A program made the translations under genes and the position numbers. From positions 1-45,447 of the forward strand of contig KB911962.1 in the NCBI GenBank assembly GCA_000383715.1: a DNA stretch of 45,447 nucleotides. Reading direction: 5' to 3'. This DNA is from Verrucomicrobia bacterium SCGC AAA164-E04 (lineage in GTDB: Bacteria; Verrucomicrobiota; Verrucomicrobiia; Limisphaerales; AAA164-E04). Position 1 is the stretch's first letter. The number at the start of each line of letters is the position of its first letter. Shown piece by piece: positions 8,281 to 16,141 of the stretch. Below the pieces are notes generated by a model. That model saw nothing but the letters and a program-made list of their open reading frames with translations, did not search any database and was not told the origin of the DNA.

Positions 8281-8895
8281 ATGTCTAGTTTTTATAGATC
8301 TCCACATCACAGGAGAGGGAAATTTGGTCGGATCATTCCAGTCAAGGGGCACAATGTTACGAGAGATGCCATACAAGGGCCCGGGAGCTCCTCTGAAAAG
8401 AAGCAGGACTTGTCTCAGCCCTCGTTAAGTTTCGGTTCTAGTTTACCTTCTTCCCGAAGCCAAACCATCCCGAGTACACGATGCCCGAAATGTCATCAGA
8501 AAGTGTTTTACTACCAGAATGATTCCGGAAGCAGGGTTTACTTCGATCAACTTGGCCCGCCTTGGCCAAAGCATCCATGCATGTCTGGTGACCACTGGAG
8601 CTCACCGGCTTATCAAGAGGGCCAGCTGAAGTTTGATTTTCTCGAGTTGGAAATCAGGGATGTCAGACGAGCGCTGTCTGGTTCTCTGGTTGTTTTGTCT
8701 GATTATGCCAAAGGTTTCGAAGAAAAATTGTTCATGCACATCAGCGACCCGCCGGGGATCCTTGAAAACGCTGAGAGCGTGTTTTACTTGGAGGGGGAAC
8801 TTTCGTTTTTTGACAGCAGCAAAATGGCTGTTGTTCGTGTGAACGCCACAAAGCTGGCTGGCGCCGATGAATATGTAAATCTACTGGTAGGTTAA
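8281..8895 (+). CDS. Uncharacterised zinc-ribbon-like protein
   Basis: A 204-residue protein whose centre has CPKCHQKVFYYQ followed by RVYFDQLGPPWPKHPC (about residues 62-100). This pattern of CxxC, a beta hairpin, then GPPWPKHxC recurs in uncharacterised bacterial proteins and probably binds one zinc ion. The N-terminal 60 residues are basic and low in complexity (HHRRGKFGRI), possibly a nucleic-acid-binding tail. The C-terminal 100 residues are predicted alpha/beta. The start ATG 8281 is preceded by AAGGAA at a suitable distance. Transcription is with the replication operon, but 1.25 kb of non-coding DNA separates them. Function unknown. Confidence 0.75.
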   Translation: MSSFYRSPHHRRGKFGRIIPVKGHNVTRDAIQGPGSSSEKKQDLSQPSLSFGSSLPSSRSQTIPSTRCPKCHQKVFYYQNDSGSRVYFDQLGPPWPKHPCMSGDHWSSPAYQEGQLKFDFLELEIRDVRRALSGSLVVLSDYAKGFEEKLFMHISDPPGILENAESVFYLEGELSFFDSSKMAVVRVNATKLAGADEYVNLLVG

Positions 8896-9158
8896 TTTGC
8901 AACGGTGTTGATTTAATGTTTTTGAGGGTATCAGCCACTAGGCTTTGCTTATTCTTCTTTGTGGGTTCATAAAATGAATAATCTGACGCGATACAAGACT
9001 AGGGGTGGGGTTTCACTAAGGTTGAGGGGGCACTAACTAATCAACATATAGATATTAATTTTTACAGCCGCATTCGCCGTGGCATTGTCTTGCATGGTGG
9101 TTATTTGACAAAACCACAAAGATTAGTCCCACCGCCTTGTTTGACATTTTGTTCTCCA

Positions 9159-9926
9159 TTAGTTGATCTGATCAAGGTTGCCGAACTGAAACTCAGTGCC
9201 CTCGATTCGTTTAATGATTGCTCCTGATGGCACGTCAAATCCCGGTGGAGCCATATAGCCGAAACACTTGAAGTCGCCGGAAGAAGTCTTGACAATCGCC
9301 CGGAGGTAAATCGGAGTGGAGTCGGCTGCGTCGGACCCGCGTTCCCCCCGCCAGATCCAGAAAATCTCGTCATTGTATGCCAAACATCTCTCGAACTTAA
9401 GCGTGCCCTCGTATGATTCAAGGATTCGTACTTCGCAATCCTCGGGGTAAACATCATCACCAGCATAAACCTCAAATGATGTGTGTCTGACGTTCTCGAA
9501 GAGTAGAAAATTTCGCAACTGATAGAACCAAAATGAGAGATTGCCATCCTTGCTCTTTAATTCACCAATGCGTTTTTCATGGGCCACAAGGGAATGCAGA
9601 ATTGCTGTATTGTCAGCCAGGGAACAGATTGGTCTCTTCTTACTGAGTAAATTCAGGAGGAATATCCAGGCAGACAGTTCAAGGTTGGAGAGGTTCTCCG
9701 CTAATGTGCTGAGAAGATAATCGAAAATGCGGGACGCGATGCTCTCTTTGAGGCTGTCTATCTCGAGATCATGGAAGGCACTGTATGTCACGAGACGGTC
9801 ATGGACTAGGGGGTAGCCATGCCAATCAAGCCTCAACCTGATGAAACGGCGGAGTGTGTCCGGATCGCCTGTTGCCTGAATGTGGGCAATGAGATCCTTA
9901 CCGGGAGCCTCGTCTATCAGCAGCAT
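9159..9926 (-). CDS. Hypothetical protein
   Basis: A 255-residue soluble protein with no family I recognise. The first half is helical (DLIAHIQATGDPDTLRRFI). The second half is beta-rich with many aromatic residues (SFEVYAGDDVYPEDCEVR, YNDEIFWIWRGERG). There is no signal peptide or transmembrane segment. It stands alone on the minus strand between the replication region and the secreted-protein genes, with more than 200 nt free on either side. Base composition is similar to its neighbours. The gene is judged real from its length and protein-like composition only. Confidence 0.6.
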   Translation of the reverse strand: MLLIDEAPGKDLIAHIQATGDPDTLRRFIRLRLDWHGYPLVHDRLVTYSAFHDLEIDSLKESIASRIFDYLLSTLAENLSNLELSAWIFLLNLLSKKRPICSLADNTAILHSLVAHEKRIGELKSKDGNLSFWFYQLRNFLLFENVRHTSFEVYAGDDVYPEDCEVRILESYEGTLKFERCLAYNDEIFWIWRGERGSDAADSTPIYLRAIVKTSSGDFKCFGYMAPPGFDVPSGAIIKRIEGTEFQFGNLDQIN

Positions 9927-10011
9927 TTTTAGTTATCTTTGCCTAACAGTTATGATTAATAGGAAAGTATTCATTAACTACCATATTAGATTAGGCCAGG
10001 TATTAAACAAG

Positions 10012-10071
10012 GTGGAATTCATTCCGAATCCGAAGAAACGATTGATGGATCAGGAACCGGTTTGCTCCTGA
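10012..10071 (+). pseudogene. N-terminal stub of an integron-type integrase
   Basis: GTG at 10012 opens a 19-codon frame reading VEFIPNPKKRLMDQ before it ends in EPVCS and a stop. The pattern PNPKxxLMDQ, placed at the very N-terminus, is characteristic of IntI-like tyrosine recombinases of environmental bacteria. The rest of the gene is absent. This rests on memory of the family and 14 residues, so it is tentative. Confidence 0.35.
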
Positions 10072-10273
10072 AGAGATCTGGCGATACCTGGAGGCACGTT
10101 GCCCTATTCACAGTAAGGCTGCCGAGCACAGAGACATGGGGGTTAGCCCAGACAAAGTAGCTCAAAATTATGTTTACGGTAAGGATGATTTTCCGATGAC
10201 ACTTGGTGAGGCTTATTGTTCAGGTGAAATGAGTGAAGACTCGTTTGACTTAAATCACTTTATGTCTTCTTGA
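10046..10273 (+). pseudogene. Start-less coding fragment
   Basis: An open frame of 75 codons follows a TGA (10043-10045) and has no start codon near its beginning. It reads RFAPEEIWRYLEARCP, then SPDKVAQNYVYGKDDFPM and ends in FDLNHFMSS. The amino-acid make-up is that of a real soluble protein, not a random frame. It overlaps the integrase stub in another frame, as expected if two broken genes were joined by a deletion. Family unknown. Confidence 0.4.
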
Positions 10274-10321
10274 TAAAAGTCCCGAAAATTGCTCTCGTAA
10301 TTAAATGCTTTCGCTACAACT

Positions 10322-11260
10322 TCACCTAATACGGTAGAACCTGTTTCTTGCACCAGCATCGAGGTCAACTTCCGAAGTTCCACCAGAAGCAACCACAACC
10401 ACTTTCCACAAATTCCAAGGTCCGTTGGCAGTGTCCGCAAAGTCAATGGTCTTCACACTGCCAGGGATTCCTTTGACAGTAATCACTGGAGCCAATCGGA
10501 TCTCAAGTGATTCCTCTGGTCCGCTGATATCAGTGTCAGGGAGCAGGAACCCGTTAGGCCAAGCGGAGATCAAACCAAGGCTGTTAGCCATAGTTTCCGA
10601 ATGGAACCGTTCCGGAATCCTGACCTGAGTTAAGTAATCGGAGGCAGCAAATGCTTGTGACTCTATGGACGTCACAGAGGCTGGAATGGATATAGATTTC
10701 AGAGACTCACAGCCATTGAAAGCATTATCAGCGATCTTCTTCAAAGTGCCGGGGAGGGATATCTTTTCCAGTCCCGAACCTCTGAATGCCACCGAACCGA
10801 TTTCCGTTACTCCTTCTGGGATGATAAATTCTTTTAGCCCTATGCAGGCATAGAACGTGCCAGCGGGAATGACTGTCAAGTTGGCAGGCAATTCAACAAT
10901 GGTCAGCGAAGTGCAATCATGAAAAACCGACCCACCGATGGTTTTCACTGTATCAGGAATGATTGCCGAAAGCAGCGAAGTACAACTGAGGAAAGCCGAA
11001 CCATCAATGGAAGTGACTGTGTCAGGGATTTGAACCCTTGTCAGGAGTTTCCTGAGTTGGAACGCTCCATTGGCAATCTTTGTAACAGGAAATCCGTCAA
11101 TTTCCCGCGGGATGATCAATTCCCCTCTGGCCCCTGGGTCGCATCCAGTTATATGGACCTCAAATCTTTGAACCTTGTAATGCAAGGCTCCCCACCGTTC
11201 CGCTGCCACTGTATTGGTGAGGATGAAACCGATAAATAGTTGAAGACAAAACCTTCGCAT
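10322..11260 (-). CDS. Secreted BspA-type leucine-rich-repeat (LRR_5) protein
   Basis: A 312-residue exported protein. Residues 1-20 (MRRFCLQLFIGFILTNTVAA) form a signal peptide with a likely cleavage after AA. Residues about 45-215 contain seven or eight LRR_5 repeats of the BspA type, with units such as IPDTVTSIDGSAFLSC and IPEGVTEIGSVAFRGSG, which build a solenoid used for binding. The C-terminal 60 residues form the short beta segment ending RFYRIR that is common in exported proteins of Verrucomicrobiota. It is divergently placed relative to the SUMF1-fold protein at 11431, about 170 nt apart, so they may share a control region. The ligand is unknown. Confidence 0.88.
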   Translation of the reverse strand: MRRFCLQLFIGFILTNTVAAERWGALHYKVQRFEVHITGCDPGARGELIIPREIDGFPVTKIANGAFQLRKLLTRVQIPDTVTSIDGSAFLSCTSLLSAIIPDTVKTIGGSVFHDCTSLTIVELPANLTVIPAGTFYACIGLKEFIIPEGVTEIGSVAFRGSGLEKISLPGTLKKIADNAFNGCESLKSISIPASVTSIESQAFAASDYLTQVRIPERFHSETMANSLGLISAWPNGFLLPDTDISGPEESLEIRLAPVITVKGIPGSVKTIDFADTANGPWNLWKVVVVASGGTSEVDLDAGARNRFYRIR

Positions 11261-11430
11261 GTTTTGAATTTGACTCCATCCGTCCCGAAAATCAATGCTG
11301 ATATTTTGCTCCCCGTGACCATGGTGCAGTGTGAGAAAGGCTCCGCATTATCCCAAACCATCTCTACGTTTCTTTGACTGATAACTTGAATAAAGTATTT
11401 GCTGATGATTCTTCATGGGGTAAAAAAAAC

Positions 11431-14019
11431 ATGGGCAAGCTAACCACAGTTTTATTCCTCGCGTGCTTTCTGTCACTCAGACTCCTTGGTCAGTCACCCA
11501 CCTTACAGATTGAGCATTCAGTCAAGGTGGAGTTCCCAACGCAGGCTGGGTATGATTATACGGTGTATTCAACCACCGATCCGAATCAACAATCCGGCTG
11601 GAAACCACTGGGACTGATCTCCCATGCAACCGGAGAAAAGGCGACGTTCTTCTATGAGACAAACCCTGATCAGAAGGTGTTCTTCAAGGTGGAAGGGGAA
11701 CCCTCATCAGACAAACCAGCACCAGCCCGATCAGCGACCGTTATTCCGATCACTAAATTGTCCACAGGACAGAAACCGGGGTTCTACGATCTTGAAGAGG
11801 CTCTGGGAGAAACACCAGTCGGTGGTGCTTACCGCTTGGTCGTTCCCATGGGCGTCGAGGATTATGTGATTCACCTGCCGCATCCATCCAGTGATGGTTA
11901 TCTAGGGATCGAAATACAGTTGAGCTTATGGAAACCGGGCAACAGTTTCGGTTCCGGAAACGTTATCTTGCGTGTCCCCACACGGGATGGCCAAGCATAC
12001 GAGGAGAAAAAACTCGTAGACAATGCCAGCCAGACACTGGCAGGGGAAGTGACTGCGATGGAATACACCCAGTCATCCGGAAATCGAAAAGCAGTCATCA
12101 ATTTATTCAACGATTCAACGGCCTCCGACCCAAGCGGCGGTCAATGGGTTGTGAGCCTTTCAGGCAAGGGTGGAGGAGGCAATGCCATCGCACATCAATG
12201 GGAGGGGAAAAGTCTGTCGCTTCAGAATGCCGATGGTAATTGGGGCGAGCTTGTGGACCTGTCTGGGCCTCAAGGTCCTCCCGGACTACCAGGTCCTCCC
12301 GGACTTCCTGGAGAAAAGGGGTCCAGAGGGGATCAAGGACCTCCTGGCTCGGTCACGGCCAACGGCATTGACTTGGACTTAGTAAATGCGGTGATGCGAC
12401 GAAGTTGGAGTAACCAGTCGTTCAAGAATAAAGATTTTACAGGGATTTCAATCTACCAAACCGGTAACAATTTGGAAGATGGATTTTTTGATTCTGATGA
12501 GACAGTGAGTAATAGTGACTTCTCTGGGGTTACATTCAGGGGAACTCGGTTTGTCGAAGCAGCATTTGAAAACTGTAACTTTCAAAACTCAAAATTTATC
12601 TCCATTGGTGAAAGTAGTGACATCGGATCTTTCGTTGATTGTGATTTCACTGGAGCTGAAATCCATCCTTCCCTTCCTGATTCTCAGATCTTTGAGGAAC
12701 CCAATTTCATCAACTGTATTTTGCCGAATGGAGTCAGGTATTCTGGAGAGATTGAAGGCTGGGAGAAATTACTTGAGCTTGGCCAACTAAATAGCCCGCC
12801 AGACAATGGCAACGATGGTGAGGTCGTCGCTGATGGCGAAAATGATGATTTTTCAGATCGGATCAGCATTGTTGGGAATTTGCCTCAAACAAGGACCGGC
12901 GATAATATCGGAGCTACTTCTGAAGTTGGTGAACCCTCATTTGCTACAATCGGTGCAGAGTCCACAACATCGGTTTGGTGGACATGGAGAGCGGAGCAAA
13001 GCGTAAGCATTATAGTCTCCACAGCTGGTAGCAATTTTGACACCTTGCTGGGAGTGTATCAAGGTGGATCTTTGGGGGAACTGGTCGTTGTGAGTGAAAA
13101 CGACGACGGGGAGGGGATGAACGATGTTGGCGACGAAAACTTAACAAGTCTCGTCAGCTTTACGGCTCAGGCTGGAAAAAATTATCAAATCAGAGTTTCC
13201 GGCTATCCAGAAGAGGGATTTGACACTGGTGACATTCGTCTTCTAATCAGAGAATCTGAAGATAGCCAAGCCTCAACGCCAAGCGAAGATCTTGTCACCA
13301 TTCCCGAGCTTAACCTTGAGATGATGCCCATCCCCGCAGGCACGTTTGTGATGGGGAGTCCGAATGATGAAAAAGATCGGGAAAGTGGAGAAGGTCCCCA
13401 GACGACGGTGACCATTACCAAATCCTTCTGGCTGGGTAAAACGGAGGTGACTCAGTCCCAATGGAAGGCCGTGATGGGGAATAACCCAAGTCATTTCAAG
13501 GGAGACGACCTGCCTGTGGAGACAGTGAGTTGGAATAATGCAGTTGCCTTTTGTGAAAAGCTCAATGAGGTGGCGCGTGACACGCTACCCGATGGTTATC
13601 ACTACACCTTGCCCACGGAAGCACAATGGGAATATGCGTGTCGGGCTGGGACGACAACGCGATTCTATTATGGAGAAGATCGGAATAACGGCCAGTTGGA
13701 GAAATATGCATGGTATAACTACAACAGCTTACTCAAGACACACCCTGTTGGAGAAAAACTGCCCAATGAATGGAGACTTCATGACATGTACGGAAATGTC
13801 CAAGAGTGGTGCTTGGATGGGTATTGGGATTATCCAGGAGGAAGTGTATCGGATCCGCAAGGTCCCTATACTAGCTCGGACCGGATGAATCGCGGGGGCA
13901 GTTATATGACCCCGGCCGTCAGTAGCTGTCGGTCGGCTTTTCGCGAATCGTTCAGGCACGACGACGCGTTCTGGATGTTAGGATTCCGCGTTGCCTTGAG
14001 TTCAGTCCCTTCAGAGTAA
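11431..14019 (+). CDS. Secreted SUMF1-fold protein with collagen-like stretch
   Basis: An 862-residue modular exported protein. ATG 11431 is chosen because it gives a clean signal peptide (MGKLTTVLFLACFLSLRLLG); the frame extends upstream only to a TTG at 11374. In order: a beta domain typical of Verrucomicrobiota (about 20-85), a region to 275, nine GXY collagen-like triplets (279-305), pentapeptide-like repeats of the form NSDFSGVTF and ENCNFQNSKF (about 325-400), a jelly-roll-like region with VWWTWRAE and FDTLLGVYQGG (about 490-615), and a C-terminal formylglycine-generating-enzyme fold (about 628-862) with MPIPAGTFVMGSP, LPTEAQWEYACRAG and MYGNVQEW. The closing RGGSY...SCRSAFR segment has one cysteine, not the catalytic pair of true FGE, so a binding or structural role is more likely than sulfatase maturation. 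Confidence 0.88.
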   Translation: MGKLTTVLFLACFLSLRLLGQSPTLQIEHSVKVEFPTQAGYDYTVYSTTDPNQQSGWKPLGLISHATGEKATFFYETNPDQKVFFKVEGEPSSDKPAPARSATVIPITKLSTGQKPGFYDLEEALGETPVGGAYRLVVPMGVEDYVIHLPHPSSDGYLGIEIQLSLWKPGNSFGSGNVILRVPTRDGQAYEEKKLVDNASQTLAGEVTAMEYTQSSGNRKAVINLFNDSTASDPSGGQWVVSLSGKGGGGNAIAHQWEGKSLSLQNADGNWGELVDLSGPQGPPGLPGPPGLPGEKGSRGDQGPPGSVTANGIDLDLVNAVMRRSWSNQSFKNKDFTGISIYQTGNNLEDGFFDSDETVSNSDFSGVTFRGTRFVEAAFENCNFQNSKFISIGESSDIGSFVDCDFTGAEIHPSLPDSQIFEEPNFINCILPNGVRYSGEIEGWEKLLELGQLNSPPDNGNDGEVVADGENDDFSDRISIVGNLPQTRTGDNIGATSEVGEPSFATIGAESTTSVWWTWRAEQSVSIIVSTAGSNFDTLLGVYQGGSLGELVVVSENDDGEGMNDVGDENLTSLVSFTAQAGKNYQIRVSGYPEEGFDTGDIRLLIRESEDSQASTPSEDLVTIPELNLEMMPIPAGTFVMGSPNDEKDRESGEGPQTTVTITKSFWLGKTEVTQSQWKAVMGNNPSHFKGDDLPVETVSWNNAVAFCEKLNEVARDTLPDGYHYTLPTEAQWEYACRAGTTTRFYYGEDRNNGQLEKYAWYNYNSLLKTHPVGEKLPNEWRLHDMYGNVQEWCLDGYWDYPGGSVSDPQGPYTSSDRMNRGGSYMTPAVSSCRSAFRESFRHDDAFWMLGFRVALSSVPSE

Positions 14020-14120
14020 AGGGAACGGAGTCAAGGAGGCGAATACGAGGCTGGTGGCGAGGCGGCAGGTTGCACCAAGCCGAACGGGGGCTCTTTAAAA
14101 ACACTAGCCAGTAAGGAAAA

Positions 14121-14468
14121 TCAATTACATTGGTTTTTCAGATCATTTCGTAATTTTTCTGACTCAGCCTTGCACATTTCTCCAAATTTCTTCATATCCT
14201 CTAAAAGTGAATTATACTCTTTGACTAAATTCTCGTTTTCAAGCCGCAGCCGTTCGATTTCGTCATTGAGTGATTCAATCTCCTCTTTGGACTCTATCAT
14301 GAAAGTATCGCGCTTGATTTTTAACCACAATTTCCCATTGGTATCTTTCAGATTGTCGTAATCAATCTCCAAGAACTTGTATTTTGATTTTAATGATCGG
14401 AGTTCATTTTGGGCATCGTTATGTGTGCTTTTGAGTCTCAGAGGCAATTGGTGCAGGATATCGTTCAT
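14121..14468 (-). CDS. Small coiled-coil protein
   Basis: A 115-residue highly charged protein. From about residue 15 to 112 it shows near-continuous heptads (LRSLKSKYKFLEIDYDNL, then EIERLRLENENLVKEYNSLL), indicating one long coiled coil that probably dimerises. There is no signal peptide, membrane segment or DNA-binding motif. Its coding strand is A+T-rich relative to the secreted proteins beside it. It stands alone, convergent with the SUMF1-fold gene. Function cannot be deduced. Confidence 0.6.
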   Translation of the reverse strand: MNDILHQLPLRLKSTHNDAQNELRSLKSKYKFLEIDYDNLKDTNGKLWLKIKRDTFMIESKEEIESLNDEIERLRLENENLVKEYNSLLEDMKKFGEMCKAESEKLRNDLKNQCN

Positions 14469-14582
14469 GTGACGAGTTTAACTTTTGAACTCACCTTTCA
14501 AAAGAATCTAAAGTTATTAATTCCTGTCCATACAGGTAATTCATTTTATTCAGCTTTTGCTGTTTTATGACACAAAACACCG

Positions 14583-14611
14583 TTGCCTTGCTGGAGTGTT
14601 TGAGTTAATAT
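14583..14611 (+). promoter_or_regulatory. Sigma-70-type promoter before the riboswitch-like RNA
   Basis: TTGCCT (14583-14588) and TAATAT (14606-14611) match -35 and -10 boxes with a 17-nt spacer. The expected start of transcription, near 14618, coincides with the first base of the structured RNA described next, which supports both calls. Confidence 0.55.
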
Positions 14612-14618
14612 TTAAACG

Positions 14619-14707
14619 TCATCAGGAACGGTTACTGCAAGCTGCAGGAACCTGGCAACCTGGCTGGGAGAGCCAAGGTGCCTTCGACATCAACATATGT
14701 CGGATGA
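14619..14707 (+). promoter_or_regulatory. SAM-clan riboswitch-like RNA
   Basis: The conserved core of SAM-I/SAM-IV-type aptamers is visible. P1 pairs TCATC (14619-14623) with GATGA (14703-14707). P2 is GGTT-CTGCA/TGCAG-AACC (about 14630-14652). The joining GGCAACC (14654-14660) is followed by P3 TGGCT/AGCCA (14661-14675) and AAGGTGCC (14675-14682). P4 pairs CGACAT (14685-14690) with ATGTCG (14697-14702). GGCAACC and GGTGCC flanking a hairpin inside a closing P1 is the signature of S-adenosylmethionine aptamers; P2 is shorter than in SAM-I and closer to SAM-IV or SAM-I/IV variants. A terminator 40 nt downstream could be the expression platform. The genes behind it have no known link to methionine metabolism. 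Confidence 0.55.
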
Positions 14708-14748
14708 GCTGCTCATTGAGTGGAAATTAAGTCTCCTCCGGATTTTTG

Positions 14749-14782
14749 AAAACCCGCGTTCCTGACTGGAGTGCGGGTTTTT
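14749..14782 (+). terminator. Rho-independent terminator
   Basis: AAAACCCGC (14749-14757) pairs with GCGGGTTTT (14773-14781), a 9-bp stem around a 15-nt loop ending in a short T-run. It stands between the riboswitch-like RNA and the first small gene, as expected for an attenuator controlled by the aptamer. Confidence 0.75.
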
Positions 14783-14830
14783 GTATTTCCAGATCCTGGT
14801 GGCCAATGAAACCAGAAAAAACATTGAGCC

Positions 14831-15019
14831 ATGACAGACAAAAAACAAACATCAGGTAACGCGTCATCGCGTCAGCCTTATCAAATTAACACAGAAGGCA
14901 AAAGCTCCTTCTTGAAAGACGGTGAACAACTCATCGTGATCCCCATCCACAGGATTCCTCGGGCAATTGACACGGAATCCGCGGGCAATCCTCAAAAGAA
15001 GGAGGCTAACAATGAGTAA
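14831..15019 (+). CDS. Small hypothetical protein
   Basis: A 62-residue polar protein (MTDKKQTSGNASSRQPYQ at the N-terminus), likely disordered at both ends, with a hydrophobic centre EQLIVIPIHRIPRAI. Its last codons overlap the next gene by 8 nt. It is the first gene after the terminator at 14749-14782 and so the nearest candidate for control by the riboswitch-like RNA. No family recognised; the overlap with neighbours on the same strand supports it as a real gene. Confidence 0.5.
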   Translation: MTDKKQTSGNASSRQPYQINTEGKSSFLKDGEQLIVIPIHRIPRAIDTESAGNPQKKEANNE

Positions 15020-15254
15020 CTGGAGTCTTTCGGTGCGGGTTCGGAAAAATAATCCCGATCATCATCTCTTCAATAACCACGGGACCTGGTGGTGCCACTT
15101 CTGGGCGATTTCTGATGGTATTCGACAACAGCGTTTCAGAGTCAATCTACACACCTCTTCTCGAACTGAGGCTAGAGCTCAACGCAACAATCTGCTGCGA
15201 GAGGGGTGGCAGACACATATCGAAAACAAAGTGAAAGGAGGCGTTCATGTCTGA
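15012..15254 (+). CDS. Small protein resembling an integrase N-terminal arm domain
   Basis: An 80-residue basic protein starting MSNWSLSVRVRKNNPDHH and containing NNHGTWWCHFW followed by RVNLHTSSRTEARAQRN. The second half (strand-strand-helix with alternating basic residues) resembles the arm-binding domain of tyrosine recombinases, though no catalytic domain follows. Similar small genes occur widely in Verrucomicrobiota as I recall, often followed by a gene like the one at 15402. The start ATG 15012 overlaps the preceding gene by 8 nt, and the end overlaps the next gene by 8 nt. A nucleic-acid-binding regulator is a reasonable guess. Confidence 0.6.
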   Translation: MSNWSLSVRVRKNNPDHHLFNNHGTWWCHFWAISDGIRQQRFRVNLHTSSRTEARAQRNNLLREGWQTHIENKVKGGVHV

Positions 15255-15402
15255 GGAACCCAAGAAGACATTGAGAGATGTTTATCGCAATATCGGATCC
15301 GGTCTGAGTCTGACACCTGAGGACTTTGGATTGGTCTGGGATAAGAAAACCGCTTCTTACATTTCGCAAGAAAATGAACCTACCAGAAAGGAGGGAAAGT
15401 AA
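15247..15402 (+). CDS. Small hypothetical protein (51 aa)
   Basis: ATG 15247 opens a 51-codon frame (MSEEPKKTLRDVYRNIGSG at the start, SYISQENEPTRKEGK at the end). It overlaps the upstream gene by 8 nt, and its TAA shares a base with the next ATG (TAATG at 15400-15404). The sequence AAAGGAGG just before its stop is a strong ribosome-binding site for the following gene. Tight spacing on both sides argues for a genuine translated gene. No family recognised. Confidence 0.55.
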   Translation: MSEEPKKTLRDVYRNIGSGLSLTPEDFGLVWDKKTASYISQENEPTRKEGK

Positions 15403-16028
15403 TGGAAAGCTATGAAGGCATTAACTATCAGTTCAGGCCTGATTCCTATTGGGTGGATAAAGGCATTCGCCAATCAATACTCCGAGATGTCAAGGGAACG
15501 CAACGCCGCAGGATCATCGATAAAGCACTTCGATCGGGGCGTTTTGATCAGGTGCAGGATGTTCTCGTCGACGCAGCAATTCCTAATAAATTACGACAAA
15601 AACTCGGTGCGATACATCCGTGCTTCATGGGTGGCGAATATCTGCCTGGTTCTCTGGAGGGTGAAACAGAAATTGCGCGGATCGATCTGGAATCCACCAC
15701 ATCCGATGTGATCAGCATTCGGGCCAGAGCGGATGAGGGGCTGATTTATTATCGAGTGGTGGATGAATACAAGGGGGAATTCAGTCTTGGATGCGAATCA
15801 AGCGAGGAGCCTTTTTCACTGAAGGAATTTGTAGATTTCATTGAAGGGACGGATTTAATTGGGCTCTCGGGACCGATATCGCTGGCATACAATGAATTCA
15901 ACATGGATGGCGCGGTATCGCGCAGCGAGTTGCGTTACTTCACTACAATCTCCTCGGACATATATCCCCAACTCAATGAGCACTACGAACACGTGTTTGA
16001 TGAATGGGCTGGCGGAGAGATTGACTGA
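15402..16028 (+). CDS. Uncharacterised conserved protein (IHPCFMGGEYLP family)
   Basis: A 208-residue soluble protein with the block IHPCFMGGEYLPGSLEGE, then EIARIDLESTTSDVISIRAR and YYRVVDEYKGEF. I recognise this block from hypothetical proteins spread across several bacterial phyla, often in accessory regions, but know of no tested function. The N-terminal 70 residues are helical and basic; the C-terminal part is acidic (EWAGGEID). Start ATG 15402 has the strong site AAGGAGG upstream at 15388-15394. It is the last gene of a four-gene cluster with overlapping ends. Nothing suggests secretion. Confidence 0.75.
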   Translation: MESYEGINYQFRPDSYWVDKGIRQSILRDVKGTQRRRIIDKALRSGRFDQVQDVLVDAAIPNKLRQKLGAIHPCFMGGEYLPGSLEGETEIARIDLESTTSDVISIRARADEGLIYYRVVDEYKGEFSLGCESSEEPFSLKEFVDFIEGTDLIGLSGPISLAYNEFNMDGAVSRSELRYFTTISSDIYPQLNEHYEHVFDEWAGGEID

Positions 16029-16141
16029 CTCAGAGGATTTTCAACTCTGAAATACGAGATCCAAATCCTATTGAAACATTAAAAACAAGGGGAGGGGCGG
16101 ACAGTTTTTGTCCCACCCCTGATGCTAATATTGAATTACTT

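Larger units (their letters stand above)
9927..10321. other. Intergenic region with gene debris
   Basis: No intact gene. The A+T-rich first 85 nt form the upstream region of the minus-strand gene that starts at 9926. From 10012 to 10273 there are two overlapping remnants in different frames, described separately. The last 48 nt lie downstream of the LRR gene and show no clear terminator. Confidence 0.5.
14469..14830. other. Regulatory intergenic region (362 nt)
   Basis: No gene is visible. The first 110 nt are A+T-rich and serve as the upstream region of the minus-strand coiled-coil gene. The rest holds a promoter, a SAM-clan riboswitch-like structure and an intrinsic terminator, all pointing to the plus-strand cluster that starts at 14831. 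Confidence 0.6.

Noticed and set aside
9101..9547. A 148-codon open frame on the minus strand
   Set aside because: It overlaps most of the 255-aa gene in another frame, and its composition (Ser, Arg, Thr-rich, no folded-domain pattern) is that of a shadow.
9941..9947. GCCTAAC heptamer resembling an integron attC core site near the IntI stub
   Set aside because: A single 7-bp match without the matching right-hand site or a palindromic attC structure is expected by chance.
11431..14019. Active formylglycine-generating enzyme for sulfatases
   Set aside because: The C-terminal RGGSY...FRVAL region has only one cysteine, not the pair used by true FGE, and no sulfatase gene is nearby.
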